Shown: positions 51,964-60,764 of the stretch, one piece after another
How positions within the stretch are numbered: the first letter of the stretch is position 1
Layout: each line of letters begins with the position of its first letter
NCBI GenBank assembly: GCA_041946825.1
Contig: JBHGBD010000012.1
Location: forward strand, 1 to 64,000
Direction: 5' to 3'
DNA length: 64,000 bases
DNA from: CAZTHM01 sp041946825
GTDB lineage: Bacteria; Acidobacteriota; Terriglobia; UBA7540
Notes under the pieces: model-generated
The model's database searches: none
What the model was told of the DNA's origin: nothing
The model's input: the letters and a program-made list of their open reading frames with translations, nothing else
Program-made: the position numbers and the translations under genes

Positions 51964-51991
51964 GAAAACTGACAACTGATAACTGATAACT
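51964..51991. repeat. Right terminal repeat of the four-helix-bundle cassette
   Basis: GACAACTGATAACTGATAAC, the inverted counterpart of the array at 51550-51582. It lies 4 bases beyond the permease 2 stop codon. Confidence 0.8.
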
Positions 51992-51995
51992 TCTC

Positions 51996-53255
51996 TCAAC
52001 CTCCAGCTTCAAAGCGCAGAGCCTCAATCGGATCAATCGCCGCGGCGCGCCGCGCCGGGTAAAGCGCCGACAGAATGGCGATGGTTCCAAGCAGCACAAA
52101 GGACAGAACCGCAACCTGCCAGGTCGGCAGCAACCCGGCAAAGAATGCCGGCATAGGAGCCAGGTTCACGAGTGCGCAGATTCCATAGGCGATTCCCAGG
52201 CCTGCGCCGCCACTCAGAAAAACTACGATCAAGCTCTCAATGAAGAATTGGCTGAGGATGGCGCGCGAACTTGCTCCTACGGCTTTGCGCACCCCGATCT
52301 CACGCGTCCGCTCGCGCACCGCAACCAGCATAACGTTCATGACCCCGATCCCGCCCAGCATCAGGGTGGTGAGGCCCACCGCGCCAAGAAAATACTTGAG
52401 CCCGTCAATCATGGACCTGAAGGATTTGGCATTTTCGACGGTGTCCCAGATGGGTGCGGCCTCTCGGTCGCGCGGGTCGAAGCGGTGGATTCGCCCCAAA
52501 GCCCGCCGCACTTGCAGCTTGCAGTCTTCGTGCAATTCCAAAGACTTGGGCGCGACGAGCAGACGGTCAACAGTGTGCGGCGTTCCCGGAGCCTTTTCAG
52601 GAAAGTCCCGCATGATCGATTTGAAGGGAATGAAAACCTTATCCACATCCCAGCCGTCGTAGCAGGAGTTCTGGTCCTTACTCTCCATGACGCCGATGAC
52701 GGTGTACGGGATGTCGTTGATGTGGATGGTCTCGCCCACCGCCGGGCGCGTTCCGAAGAGCTGCTTCTTGATGTTCGTGCCCAGGAAGGCTACGCGCCGC
52801 CCTTCGTTTTGATCGTCCCAGTTGTAAAATCGTCCTTGGCCGACGCGCGTGGAGCGGACTTCGGCGAACGGCGGAAGCGACCCGACAACCTGCGGAGAGC
52901 CGTTGTTATAGACGCTCCGCACCTTCATGTCGCCACGGCCCAGTTCGGGTAGAACGTATTGGCAGGCCGGCGATTCCTGCGCCACAGGCATGTAGTCGGT
53001 GTCTTCCCACCGGACCTCGCGCCCCGCGCGCAGCCCGCCCGCCTGCATGCTGGTTCGTCCGCTGAAAACGATCATCACGTCCTTGCCGAACGTCTCTTGC
53101 TGCTTCCGCCAGCCGACGTTGAAGCCCTCGCCCGCCGCCACCATCAGCGTGATGGAAACGATTCCCCAGGCGATGCCGAACATGGTCAGGAACGTCCGCA
53201 GCTTGTTCGCCCAAAGGGTCCGGATTGTGTCGCGCAGCAGATCTCCGAAAACCAT
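51996..53255 (-). CDS. ABC transporter permease, MacB/FtsX type (permease 2)
   Basis: From the ATG at 53255 (MVFGDLLRD) the protein has 419 residues. The N-terminal helix NKLRTFLTMFGIAWGIVSITLMVAAG is followed by a MacB-type periplasmic domain and the FtsX core (TLMLGGIGVMNVMLVAVRERTREIG, ASSRAILSQFFIESLIVVFLSGGAG), ending RRAAAIDPIEALRFE. No ATPase domain is present. It follows the HlyD-like adaptor, separated by a large inverted repeat. The upstream in-frame start at 53297 falls in that repeat region and is not preferred. Confidence 0.92.
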   Translation of the reverse strand: MVFGDLLRDTIRTLWANKLRTFLTMFGIAWGIVSITLMVAAGEGFNVGWRKQQETFGKDVMIVFSGRTSMQAGGLRAGREVRWEDTDYMPVAQESPACQYVLPELGRGDMKVRSVYNNGSPQVVGSLPPFAEVRSTRVGQGRFYNWDDQNEGRRVAFLGTNIKKQLFGTRPAVGETIHINDIPYTVIGVMESKDQNSCYDGWDVDKVFIPFKSIMRDFPEKAPGTPHTVDRLLVAPKSLELHEDCKLQVRRALGRIHRFDPRDREAAPIWDTVENAKSFRSMIDGLKYFLGAVGLTTLMLGGIGVMNVMLVAVRERTREIGVRKAVGASSRAILSQFFIESLIVVFLSGGAGLGIAYGICALVNLAPMPAFFAGLLPTWQVAVLSFVLLGTIAILSALYPARRAAAIDPIEALRFEAGG

Positions 53256-53275
53256 AGCCTTAAAACCCAGTGGCA

Positions 53276-53423
53276 AGTGACGAGTGAAAAGCGACAAGCC
53301 AAGAAAAGTCGACAGTCAACAGTTCACAGTCGGCAGTAAAGACGCTCCGTCCCTCCGCCTTTTGCTTTCGACTTTTGACTGTGGACTTGCAACTTTCTTC
53401 CTCGTCACTCGTCACTCGTCACT
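53276..53423. repeat. About 150-bp imperfect inverted repeat between adaptor and permease 2
   Basis: Outer arms AGTGACGAGTGA (53276-53287) and TCACTCGTCACT (53405-53416, repeated at 53412-53423). Inner AGTCGACAGTCAACAG-type words pair imperfectly with TTTTGACTGTGGACTT. The right arm contains the hlyD-like stop codon. No reading frame of interest lies inside. Confidence 0.75.
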
Positions 53424-54630
53424 GAAGCACTACTTGGTCGCCTTCCTTCAAACCTTCGATCAACTCCGTCTTTACGCCATTGGAAATTCCCAGCTTGGCG
53501 GAGATCTTGCGCCGGCCTTTTTCGGCCTTGGGGTCAGGGACTTCGAGGAACGTTTTGCGGTCTTTGTCGTACACCACCGCCGCCTCGGGGATCATCAACA
53601 CGCCTTTCTTCTCTTCGAGAATGACTTCGGCGTTGGCGCTCATATTGGCTTTGAGTTCGCCCGTCGGGTTCTGGATTGAGACCTTCACCTCGAAGGTCGT
53701 GACGTTGTCCTTTTCGACTCCCAGGGGAGAAATCTTCGTGACCTTGCCTTGGAACTTCTTGTCTTTGAGCGACTCCACGGTAATGCGTGCGGGCTGGCCC
53801 ATGTAGACTTTGCTGATGTCGGCTTCATCGACCTTTCCCTTTACGTATACTTCGCTCACATCGCCCAAGGTCATCACCAAAGTCGCTTGCGAACCAAGCA
53901 CCAGGATCGAGCTGACCGCGTCGCCGATCTCAACATTCCGCGAGAGCACGAGTCCGTCCATGGGGCTGACGATCGTCGAGTTGCGCAAGTCTTCTTCGGC
54001 CCGCTCCAGCGCCGCCTGCGCCTGAGCCACCTGAGCCTTAGACCGCGAGATTTCAGCGCGCGAGACGGAAACCGTGCGTTGCGCGGCCATCTGCTTGTTC
54101 AGCCCAAGCTGGTAGACCTTCTCGGCGTTATCAAGGATGGGCCGGGCAATCAATCCCTCGCCATAGAGCTGCCGCGCGCGGTCCATGTCGGTCTTCAAAT
54201 AAGGCAGATCGGGCCCTTCGGCCTCGACCCGGTTGCGCTCGTAGGTGGCCTGAGAAGCTTCCTGCGCCGCCTGCGCTGCCAGCAGCGTGGCACGCGCTTC
54301 CCGCACGCGCGCCGAGAGCTCTTCCTTGTCCAATTCAATCAGGATTTGTCCGGCCTTCACGCGGTCGCCGTAGTCGGCGAATAGCTGCTTGACGATCCCG
54401 CTCGCCTTGGACTTGATCTCCACTTTGGAGAGCGGCTCGATCTTCCCCGTAGCCACAACCGAGCGCGCCAAGTCTCCCTTCTCTACCTTGGCCAGCTTGG
54501 ACGGGTCAATCTGCGTGTTGGACCGCAGAGCCATCGCCGTGCCGACGATCCCGGCAATAAGGACAACTCCGATGATGCCTGCGATCATCCAGCGCCGGCG
54601 TTTGCTGCCATTCTTGTGATTGTTGGCCAT
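53419..54630 (-). CDS. HlyD/MacA-type periplasmic adaptor subunit
   Basis: This 403-residue membrane-fusion protein has an N-terminal anchor (WMIAGIIGVVLIAGIVGTAMAL), a split lipoyl domain (VVATGKIEPLSKVEIKSKASGIV and later IVSPMDGLVLSRNVEIGD), a long alpha hairpin (REARATLLAAQAAQEASQAT ... AQVAQAQAALERAEEDLR) and beta-barrel and membrane-proximal domains. It is first gene of the operon. With the two permeases it would form a MacA-MacB-like pump, but the ATPase must be encoded elsewhere. Its stop codon lies within a repeat arm. The ribosome site is GGGGGAAAGGAACG. Confidence 0.93.
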   Translation of the reverse strand: MANNHKNGSKRRRWMIAGIIGVVLIAGIVGTAMALRSNTQIDPSKLAKVEKGDLARSVVATGKIEPLSKVEIKSKASGIVKQLFADYGDRVKAGQILIELDKEELSARVREARATLLAAQAAQEASQATYERNRVEAEGPDLPYLKTDMDRARQLYGEGLIARPILDNAEKVYQLGLNKQMAAQRTVSVSRAEISRSKAQVAQAQAALERAEEDLRNSTIVSPMDGLVLSRNVEIGDAVSSILVLGSQATLVMTLGDVSEVYVKGKVDEADISKVYMGQPARITVESLKDKKFQGKVTKISPLGVEKDNVTTFEVKVSIQNPTGELKANMSANAEVILEEKKGVLMIPEAAVVYDKDRKTFLEVPDPKAEKGRRKISAKLGISNGVKTELIEGLKEGDQVVLQ

Positions 54631-54828
54631 CGTTCCTTTCCCCCAGACGACACTTCGAGTCGGTCAAATTCAGATACGCAGCGGCCCGCAGGAATGTTCC
54701 GCCATTTCCGACCTTTCTTGGATTGCGGAAGGCCTGGCCGAGACCCTCTTGGCTGCGCAGCCTCTCTGGCCATGTGACGCCAATGCCTGGAATTGGTTAG
54801 GGAAATTTCCCTTTCCCGTGGGCAGGAA

Positions 54829-54857
54829 TTGACATACCCTGCTGCGCCACCTAAGAT
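54829..54857 (+). promoter_or_regulatory. Promoter of kinase 3
   Basis: -35 TTGACA (54829-54834), 17-base spacer, -10 TAAGAT (54852-54857); predicted start about 54864, so the GTG at 54860 cannot be used and the ATG at 54884 is the start. Confidence 0.75.
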
Positions 54858-54883
54858 AGGTGCCTTCCGGGAAATCGCCACAG

Positions 54884-57094
54884 ATGATTGGTCAGACAAT
54901 TTCGCACTATCGTGTGCTCGAAAAGGTCGGGGGTGGGGGCATGGGGGTGGTGTTCCGGGCCGAGGACACCAAGCTCGGGCGCCACGTCGCCCTGAAATTC
55001 CTGCCGGAAGAGTACTCCCAGGACCGCCAAGCCGTGGAGCGCTTCCAACGCGAGGCGCGGGCTGCTTCGGCTCTCAACCACCCGCATATCTGCACGATCT
55101 ATGACATTGACGAGCACGATGGGCGGCACTTCATTGCCATGGAGTTGCTTGAGGGCAGAACGCTCAAGCATCTCCTGGCCGAGCGGGCGCTGGGGCTCGA
55201 TCAGATTCTAGAGCTAGCTATCGAAATCGCCGACGCCCTGGACGCGGCGCACGCCAAGGGCATCGTCCATCGAGACATCAAGCCCGCGAACATCTTCGTC
55301 AGCCCGCGCGGTCAGGCCAAGGTGCTGGACTTCGGGCTGGCGAAACTCGCGCCGCAGCGCGCTCGCATTGCCGAGGCGGCCGGCGCCACGGCCACGCTCG
55401 ATAACCATCTCACCAGCCCCGGAGCCGCGCTCGGAACCGTCGCTTACATGTCTCCCGAGCAGGCCCTGGGAAGGGACGTAGACGCGCGCAGCGACCTCTT
55501 CAGTTTCGGCTCGGTTCTCTATGAGATGGCGACGCGGCGGCAAGCCTTCTCCGGCGACACTTCGGCGGGGCTCTTTGATGCCATCCTCAATCGCGAACCG
55601 GTTCCGACTCTGCGGCTGAATCCCGACCTGCCGGCGGAGCTGGACCGCATTGTCCGCAAAGCACTCGAGAAGGATCGCGCGCTGCGCTATCAATCGGCTT
55701 CCGAGCTGCTATCCGATTTGAAGCGCCTGAAGCGCGACACCGATTCCGGGCGCGACTCCGCGGCGCGCGCGGCGCGGCAATTGCAGCCCGAACCCGAACC
55801 CGCCGAGGAAAAATCCGTCGCGGTCCTTTATTTCGAGAACCTGAGCGGCAGCAAGGAGGACGAATACTTCCGCGACGGCATCACGGAAGACATCATCGTC
55901 GAGCTTTCGAGCATCGAAGGGCTGCGCGTGTTTCCTCGCTCGGCTGTCCTGGCGCATCGCGACAAGCCGGTGACAGGCCCGCAGGTGGGCCAGCAATTGA
56001 ATGCCGCCTATGTGTTGGAAGGCAGCCTGCGCCGCGCCGGCAACCGCCTGCGCATCACCGCGCAACTCGTCGAAACGCGCACCGGTCATTCCGTCTGGGC
56101 CAAGCGCTACGACCGGCAACTCGAAGACGTCTTCGCCATTCAGGACGAAATCGCCCAGAGCATCGCGCAGGCGCTGGAAGTCGTCCTGAGTGAGAAGGAG
56201 AAGCGCGCGATCGTCAAAGCGCCTACGGACAATGTCCAGGCCTACGACTACTACCTGCGAGGACGCCAGTTCTTCTACCAGTTTCGTCGCAAGGGTTATG
56301 AATTTGCGCGGCAGATGTTCGCCCGCGCGATTGTGATTGATCCGGCCTATGCGCGCGCTTATGCGGGCGTCGCTGACTGCTGTTCGTTCCTTTACATGTA
56401 CGCCGATGCGAGCGACGACAACTTGAAGGAAGCTGACGCGGCCAGCCGGCGGGCCATGGAGATCGATCCCGAGCTCGCGGAAGCTCATGCCTCGCGCGGG
56501 CTTGCCATTTCGCTCAGCAAGCATTACGACGAAGCGGAGCGCGAGTTCCAGACGGCCCTGAGGTTAAACCCTCGCCTCTTTGAGGCCCACTACTTCTACG
56601 CCCGTGCCTGTTTCGAGCAGGGCAAGATGGCCGAGGCCGCGCGGCTGTTCGAGCAGGCCAGCCGCGTCAATCCCGAGGATTACCAGACCCCTGGTCTGCT
56701 CGCGACTGCTTACGAGGCATTGGGGCGCAATGCCGAGGCTCAAGTGGCGCATCGCCGCTCTCTCGAGCTCATCGAAAAGCACGTGGAACTGCACCCGGAC
56801 GATGCGCGAGCCCTTTATCTGGGCGCCAATTCACTTTGCCAGATCGGCGAGAAGAAGCGCAGCCTGGAGTGGGCAGCGCGGGCCCTGGCGATCGATCCCG
56901 ATGAAACTTCAATCCTTTACAACATCGCCTGCGTGTACGCCCTGCAGGGACAGAGCGATGACGCACTGAATTGCCTGGAAAAGGCCGTCAGATCCGGATT
57001 CGGCCATCGGGCGTGGATCGAAAACGATTCCGACCTCGCCTCGCTGCGCGGCTTGCCGCGTTTCCAGGCCCTCCTGAACAGCCTGCAATCGTAG
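54884..57094 (+). CDS. Soluble serine/threonine kinase with TolB-like and TPR domains (kinase 3)
   Basis: This 736-residue protein begins with a complete PknB-like kinase (GGGGMGVVFRAED, VALKFLPEE, HRDIKPANIF, DFGLAKL, GTVAYMSPEQ). A linker LKRLKRDTDSGRD leads, without any evident membrane helix, to a TolB-amino-terminal-like domain (SVAVLYFENLSGSKEDEYF ... FPRSAVLAHRDKPV, of the type seen in adenylate cyclase/HilA-like proteins) and TPR repeats (RAIVIDPAYARAYAGVADCC and others). The kinase half looks closest to kinase 1 while the rest is closest to kinase 4. Confidence 0.93.
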   Translation: MIGQTISHYRVLEKVGGGGMGVVFRAEDTKLGRHVALKFLPEEYSQDRQAVERFQREARAASALNHPHICTIYDIDEHDGRHFIAMELLEGRTLKHLLAERALGLDQILELAIEIADALDAAHAKGIVHRDIKPANIFVSPRGQAKVLDFGLAKLAPQRARIAEAAGATATLDNHLTSPGAALGTVAYMSPEQALGRDVDARSDLFSFGSVLYEMATRRQAFSGDTSAGLFDAILNREPVPTLRLNPDLPAELDRIVRKALEKDRALRYQSASELLSDLKRLKRDTDSGRDSAARAARQLQPEPEPAEEKSVAVLYFENLSGSKEDEYFRDGITEDIIVELSSIEGLRVFPRSAVLAHRDKPVTGPQVGQQLNAAYVLEGSLRRAGNRLRITAQLVETRTGHSVWAKRYDRQLEDVFAIQDEIAQSIAQALEVVLSEKEKRAIVKAPTDNVQAYDYYLRGRQFFYQFRRKGYEFARQMFARAIVIDPAYARAYAGVADCCSFLYMYADASDDNLKEADAASRRAMEIDPELAEAHASRGLAISLSKHYDEAEREFQTALRLNPRLFEAHYFYARACFEQGKMAEAARLFEQASRVNPEDYQTPGLLATAYEALGRNAEAQVAHRRSLELIEKHVELHPDDARALYLGANSLCQIGEKKRSLEWAARALAIDPDETSILYNIACVYALQGQSDDALNCLEKAVRSGFGHRAWIENDSDLASLRGLPRFQALLNSLQS

Positions 57095-57130
57095 CGGCGG
57101 TGGAGTTGTGACCCAGGGATTCTCATTTCA

Positions 57131-59278
57131 ATGATCGGGCAGACGATTTCCCACTATCGAATTACCGGTAAGTTGGGCGAAGGCGGCATGGGCGCCGTCT
57201 ATCGCGCTGAAGATTTGCACCTCCAGCGGCCGGTCGCTCTCAAATTCCTCTCTGCCGAACTGGCCGCGTACCCTGACTCGCGGCAGCGCCTGGTGAAGGA
57301 AGCGCGCGCGGCGTCGCGGCTCAACCACTCGAACATCGCGACGATTTACGAAGTGGCGGAAGGCGAGGGAACGCCCTTCATTGCGATGGAACTCGTCAAC
57401 GCGACGAGCCTGAAGGATATATTGCAGCGCGGCCCGATTGCGCCCGCGCAGTTGCTGGAGATGGCGCGGCAGATCGCCGAAGGCCTCCACGAAGCCCATC
57501 AGGCGGGCATCCTCCATCGCGACATCAAGCCCGCCAACATCATGGTGGATTCCAGAAGCCGGGTGAAGATTCTGGATTTCGGGCTCGCCGTGATTGCCGG
57601 GCGCGAGCGTAACGCCGGGGAAACAGAGGAGGGCTTCATCACCCGCACCGCGACCCAATGGAGCACCGGCGGAACGGTTCCCTACATGTCGCCCGAACAG
57701 TTGCGCGGCCAGGCGACGGACGCTCGCGGCGACATCTTCTCGTTCGGCGTGATGCTCTACGAATGCCTCACCGGACGGCTGCCGTTTCGGGGTGAAACTT
57801 CGGTGGATATTCTGTATGCAATTCTCCGCCACCCGCCCACCCCCATCCGCAGCCTGATTCCCGATATTTCGGCGGAGTGGGAGCAACTGATCGAACACTG
57901 TCTGGCGAAGATGCCGGAACAGCGCCCGCAATCAATGGGCGAAGTCCTGGAGGCTTTGCGGCGCATCGCCGCCGCGCCCGAGGCGGCGCCGCGGCAGGAA
58001 AAATCCCTCGCCGTCCTCTACTTCGAAAACCTCAGCCGGTCGCAGGAAGACGAGTATTTCCGCGACGGCATCACCGAAGACATCATCATCGAGCTGTCGA
58101 AGATGAAGGAACTGCGCGTCTTCCCGCGCTCCGCCGTGCTGGCCTATCGCGACAAGCCCGCCACCGCGCCGGAGATCGGGCAGCAACTCAGCGCCGGGTA
58201 CGTATTGGGTGGCAGCCTGCGCCGCGCCGGGAATCGCCTGCGCATCACCGCCCAACTGGTCGAGACTCGCACCGGACACTCGGTGTGGGGCGAACGCTAC
58301 GATCGGCAGATGGAAGACGTCTTCGCCATCCAGGACGAAATCGCGCAAAATATCGCGCGCGCCCTGCAATTGATGCTGACCGAAAAAGAGAAGCAGGCGA
58401 TCGTGAAGCCGCCCACTGCCGACGTTCAGGCGTACGACTATTACTTGCGCGGGCGGCAGTTCTTTCACCAGTTCCGCAAGAAAGGGTTCGATCTGGCGCG
58501 GCAGATGTTCGCGCGCGCCATCGTGCTGGACTCCGCCTACGCGCGCGCCTATGCCGGAGTCGCGGATTGCTGCTCGTTCCTCTACATGTACTACGAATCG
58601 AGCGAGGAGAACCTGCGGGAGGCCGACACGGCCAGCCGCAAGGCGCTCGAGCTCGATCCGGAGCTGGCCGAGGCGCACGCCTCGCGCGGCCTCGCGGTGT
58701 CGCTCAATCAGCGCTATGACGAAGCGCAGCGGGAATTTGAGGCGGCCGTCAGCCTTAATCCCAATCTCTTTGAAGCCTACTATTTCTACGGTCGCGCGCT
58801 CTTCTCACAGGGAAAGATGACCGAAGCCGCCCGCCTCTTCGAGCATGCCTCGCGTGTGAATCCCGACGATTATCAGTCTCCCGCGTTGCTCTCGCCGGTT
58901 TACATGTCACTCGGCCGGAAAGCCGACGCTGAAGCCAACTATCGCCGTGCTCTGCAAATCATCGAAAAACACGTCGACCTCCACCCCGACGACGCCCGGG
59001 CCCTCTACTTTGGCGCCGGCGCGCTTTGCCAGCTTGGCGAAAAGAAGCGCGGATTGGAGTGGGCCGACCGCGCGCTGATGATGGACCCCGACGACCCCTC
59101 GGTTCTCTATAACGTCGCGTGCGTTTATTCGCTGCTGGGCGAAACAGAGAAAGCCATCGACTGCCTGGAAAAATCCATCACCTCCGGCATGGGCCAGAAA
59201 GAATGGATCGAGCACGACTCCGACCTCAACGCCCTCCGCGCCCACCCCCGCTTCCAGGCGCTGCTGAAACGGCTTTGA
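57131..59278 (+). CDS. Soluble serine/threonine kinase with TolB-like and TPR domains (kinase 4)
   Basis: A 715-residue kinase 36 bases after kinase 3, probably the same operon. The kinase domain differs clearly from kinase 3 (GEGGMGAVYRAED, HRDIKPANIM, DFGLAVIAGRE) and lacks the LKRLKRDTDSGR linker. The TolB-like/TPR half is very similar throughout (VFPRSAVLAYRDKPA, QAYDYYLRGRQFFHQF, AGVADCCSFLYMY). No membrane helix is seen. The domain architecture suggests phosphorylation in the cytoplasm with protein-protein contacts through TPRs; partners are unknown. Confidence 0.93.
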   Translation: MIGQTISHYRITGKLGEGGMGAVYRAEDLHLQRPVALKFLSAELAAYPDSRQRLVKEARAASRLNHSNIATIYEVAEGEGTPFIAMELVNATSLKDILQRGPIAPAQLLEMARQIAEGLHEAHQAGILHRDIKPANIMVDSRSRVKILDFGLAVIAGRERNAGETEEGFITRTATQWSTGGTVPYMSPEQLRGQATDARGDIFSFGVMLYECLTGRLPFRGETSVDILYAILRHPPTPIRSLIPDISAEWEQLIEHCLAKMPEQRPQSMGEVLEALRRIAAAPEAAPRQEKSLAVLYFENLSRSQEDEYFRDGITEDIIIELSKMKELRVFPRSAVLAYRDKPATAPEIGQQLSAGYVLGGSLRRAGNRLRITAQLVETRTGHSVWGERYDRQMEDVFAIQDEIAQNIARALQLMLTEKEKQAIVKPPTADVQAYDYYLRGRQFFHQFRKKGFDLARQMFARAIVLDSAYARAYAGVADCCSFLYMYYESSEENLREADTASRKALELDPELAEAHASRGLAVSLNQRYDEAQREFEAAVSLNPNLFEAYYFYGRALFSQGKMTEAARLFEHASRVNPDDYQSPALLSPVYMSLGRKADAEANYRRALQIIEKHVDLHPDDARALYFGAGALCQLGEKKRGLEWADRALMMDPDDPSVLYNVACVYSLLGETEKAIDCLEKSITSGMGQKEWIEHDSDLNALRAHPRFQALLKRL

Positions 59279-59306
59279 CCTGCCCCGGGCGACCCTCGCC
59301 TAATCA

Positions 59307-59549
59307 TTGCATCCGCTCGGTGGGTGGGCCGTCGCGCGGCAAGGAATCTACCTCCTTGGCGCAGCGGACGCACAGGGACGTAGCGACCTCGGTCTCTACA
59401 AGTTCGCCACGGGCGAGACGAGCAAACTCGTGGTCGTCGCACGGCGGGTGGATCAACGCATCGCTATCTCTCCCGACGAACGAACTATCCTCCACGGCCA
59501 ATTCGATCAGACCGGCAGCGACTTGATGCTGGTGGAGAATTTCCGGTAA
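59307..59549 (+). pseudogene. C-terminal remnant of a WD40/PD40 beta-propeller protein
   Basis: An 80-codon fragment reads GIYLLGAADAQGRSDLGLYKF, then QRIAISPDERTILHGQFDQ and the ending SDLMLVENFR. This is the typical last propeller blade and terminus of acidobacterial kinase- or winged-helix-PD40 proteins. The several hundred preceding residues are missing; kinase 4 ends just before it. I interpret it as debris of a third kinase-like gene, probably lost by deletion. It might still be translated, but has no plausible ribosome site. Confidence 0.65.
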
Positions 59550-59639
59550 GGCGGGAATACCCTCGCTGAGGGGTGGGACAGATTGTCGATCCTGGAAAGG
59601 ATTCAAGCGCAGACTTTGGGACAAAATGTCCGAGTCTCT

Positions 59640-59775
59640 AGGGCGGAAACCCGGCGTGCCAAATGTATGTAATTTTTTCCATACAAACGAATCTATGTTA
59701 TTGAAAACAAAGATTCAGTGTCAGAAGACATGGTCAAAACAAAGCTAGATTCTGACCCCATTTCTTGCCAAATAA
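59640..59775. other. AT-rich, gene-free segment, possible mobile-element scar
   Basis: The 59550-59915 gap contains a strikingly AT-rich core (TGTATGTAATTTTTTCCATAC; ATGTTATTGAAAACAAAG) followed by CTAGATTCTGACCCCATTTC. TCTGACCCCATTT-type words are common at ends of small transposon-like elements, but no transposase is present. No gene recognised. Confidence 0.4.
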
Positions 59776-59915
59776 GGGTCAACCGAACGCGAGCGGATAG
59801 CCCTCAGGAAAGCAGTGGCAGGAGCGGGCTGCGTTGGGGAGATACCGAATCTCCTCGACCTCAAGACAAGGGCTAGCGGGGCCCGAAGGAAGGTACCGCG
59901 CCGCGCGGAGCCTCG

Positions 59916-60764
59916 TCAGCGCCGTCGTGTGACCAGTGAATGAATCGTCGGGCGGAGCTCGAGGACGAACTGGACGCCGCCGATCGTCTCGCGCTCGCGG
60001 AAGAACTGGCCGAAGGGCGCCTGGCCGCGGTAGAACCAGCCGACTAGGCGTGCAATGGGTTCGCCCTGGGCGGTCGTGAAGAGCGTGCCGGGTTGGACGC
60101 TGTAGTTCATCTGCCAACCAACTTCCTGCCGGGTCTCGAAATCGTCGGCGAGATAGAAGCGCCCGCGCGAAAAAGCCAGCGGTTTCGGAAACCACTCGCT
60201 GCCCGCCTGGAAACTCATTCTCCCGAGATTCGACGGGCGCGTGTGCAGCGTCACCGACGGTCCGGCGTAGACGCGCCAGCGGTCCGGCCGGCCGTAAGCG
60301 AGAAGCGTTTGAATCACTTCCCGGCTGTAGGAAAAGCGCGCGGCGGGATTCGTGGCATCGAAGTCTGCGCCGCGATGCGAGCTGACATGGAAGAGCTCGA
60401 CGCGCGCCGACCAGTTCCCGCGGCGAAACGCCACGGGAATCCCCAACCGGAAATCCGCCGCCTTCAGAAGCAACTGTGTGTCGCGGGTTTGAAAACGCGT
60501 AACAATGCCCGGCCGCAAGCCGAGCTGCCAGTTCGTGCCTTTGCCTTCGTCCGAGAAGATCGTGAACGGCTGTGTCAGGCCGAAATCGAATTGCCCATCG
60601 CCGACAAAGCGGAACAAGCTAGCGGGCTCGGTTGGGCTTGCCATGGGCGAGGGAAACAGCTCCCGGCTTGCGGCCGTTTCCTGCGGCGACGTTTGCCCGC
60701 CGGCGGGCGCGATGGCAGCGACTGCTGCGACGCACAGAAGAAGAACTCGATGCAATGGTTTCAT
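59916..60764 (-). CDS. DUF1207-like exported outer-membrane-type protein
   Basis: A 282-residue protein from the ATG at 60764 with a signal peptide (VLLLCVAAVAAIAPAGGQ). The body is rich in alternating beta strands (WQLGLRPGIVTRFQ, NWSARVELFHVSSHRGADF, GRFYLADDFETRQEVGWQMNYS) and the mature start SRELFPSPMASPTEP resembles DUF1207 proteins, which look like small beta-barrels. The function is unknown. Upstream in-frame starts would lack a signal peptide at the N-terminus. It is divergent from the sugar-acid kinase gene. Confidence 0.78.
   Translation of the reverse strand: MKPLHRVLLLCVAAVAAIAPAGGQTSPQETAASRELFPSPMASPTEPASLFRFVGDGQFDFGLTQPFTIFSDEGKGTNWQLGLRPGIVTRFQTRDTQLLLKAADFRLGIPVAFRRGNWSARVELFHVSSHRGADFDATNPAARFSYSREVIQTLLAYGRPDRWRVYAGPSVTLHTRPSNLGRMSFQAGSEWFPKPLAFSRGRFYLADDFETRQEVGWQMNYSVQPGTLFTTAQGEPIARLVGWFYRGQAPFGQFFRERETIGGVQFVLELRPTIHSLVTRRR

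Noticed and set aside
51550..51991. CRISPR array, because of short repeated words
   Set aside because: The repeats are direct/inverted CAGTTATCAG words without regular unique spacers, and no cas gene is present.
59640..59775. Complete insertion sequence
   Set aside because: No transposase frame and no convincing pair of terminal inverted repeats could be found.
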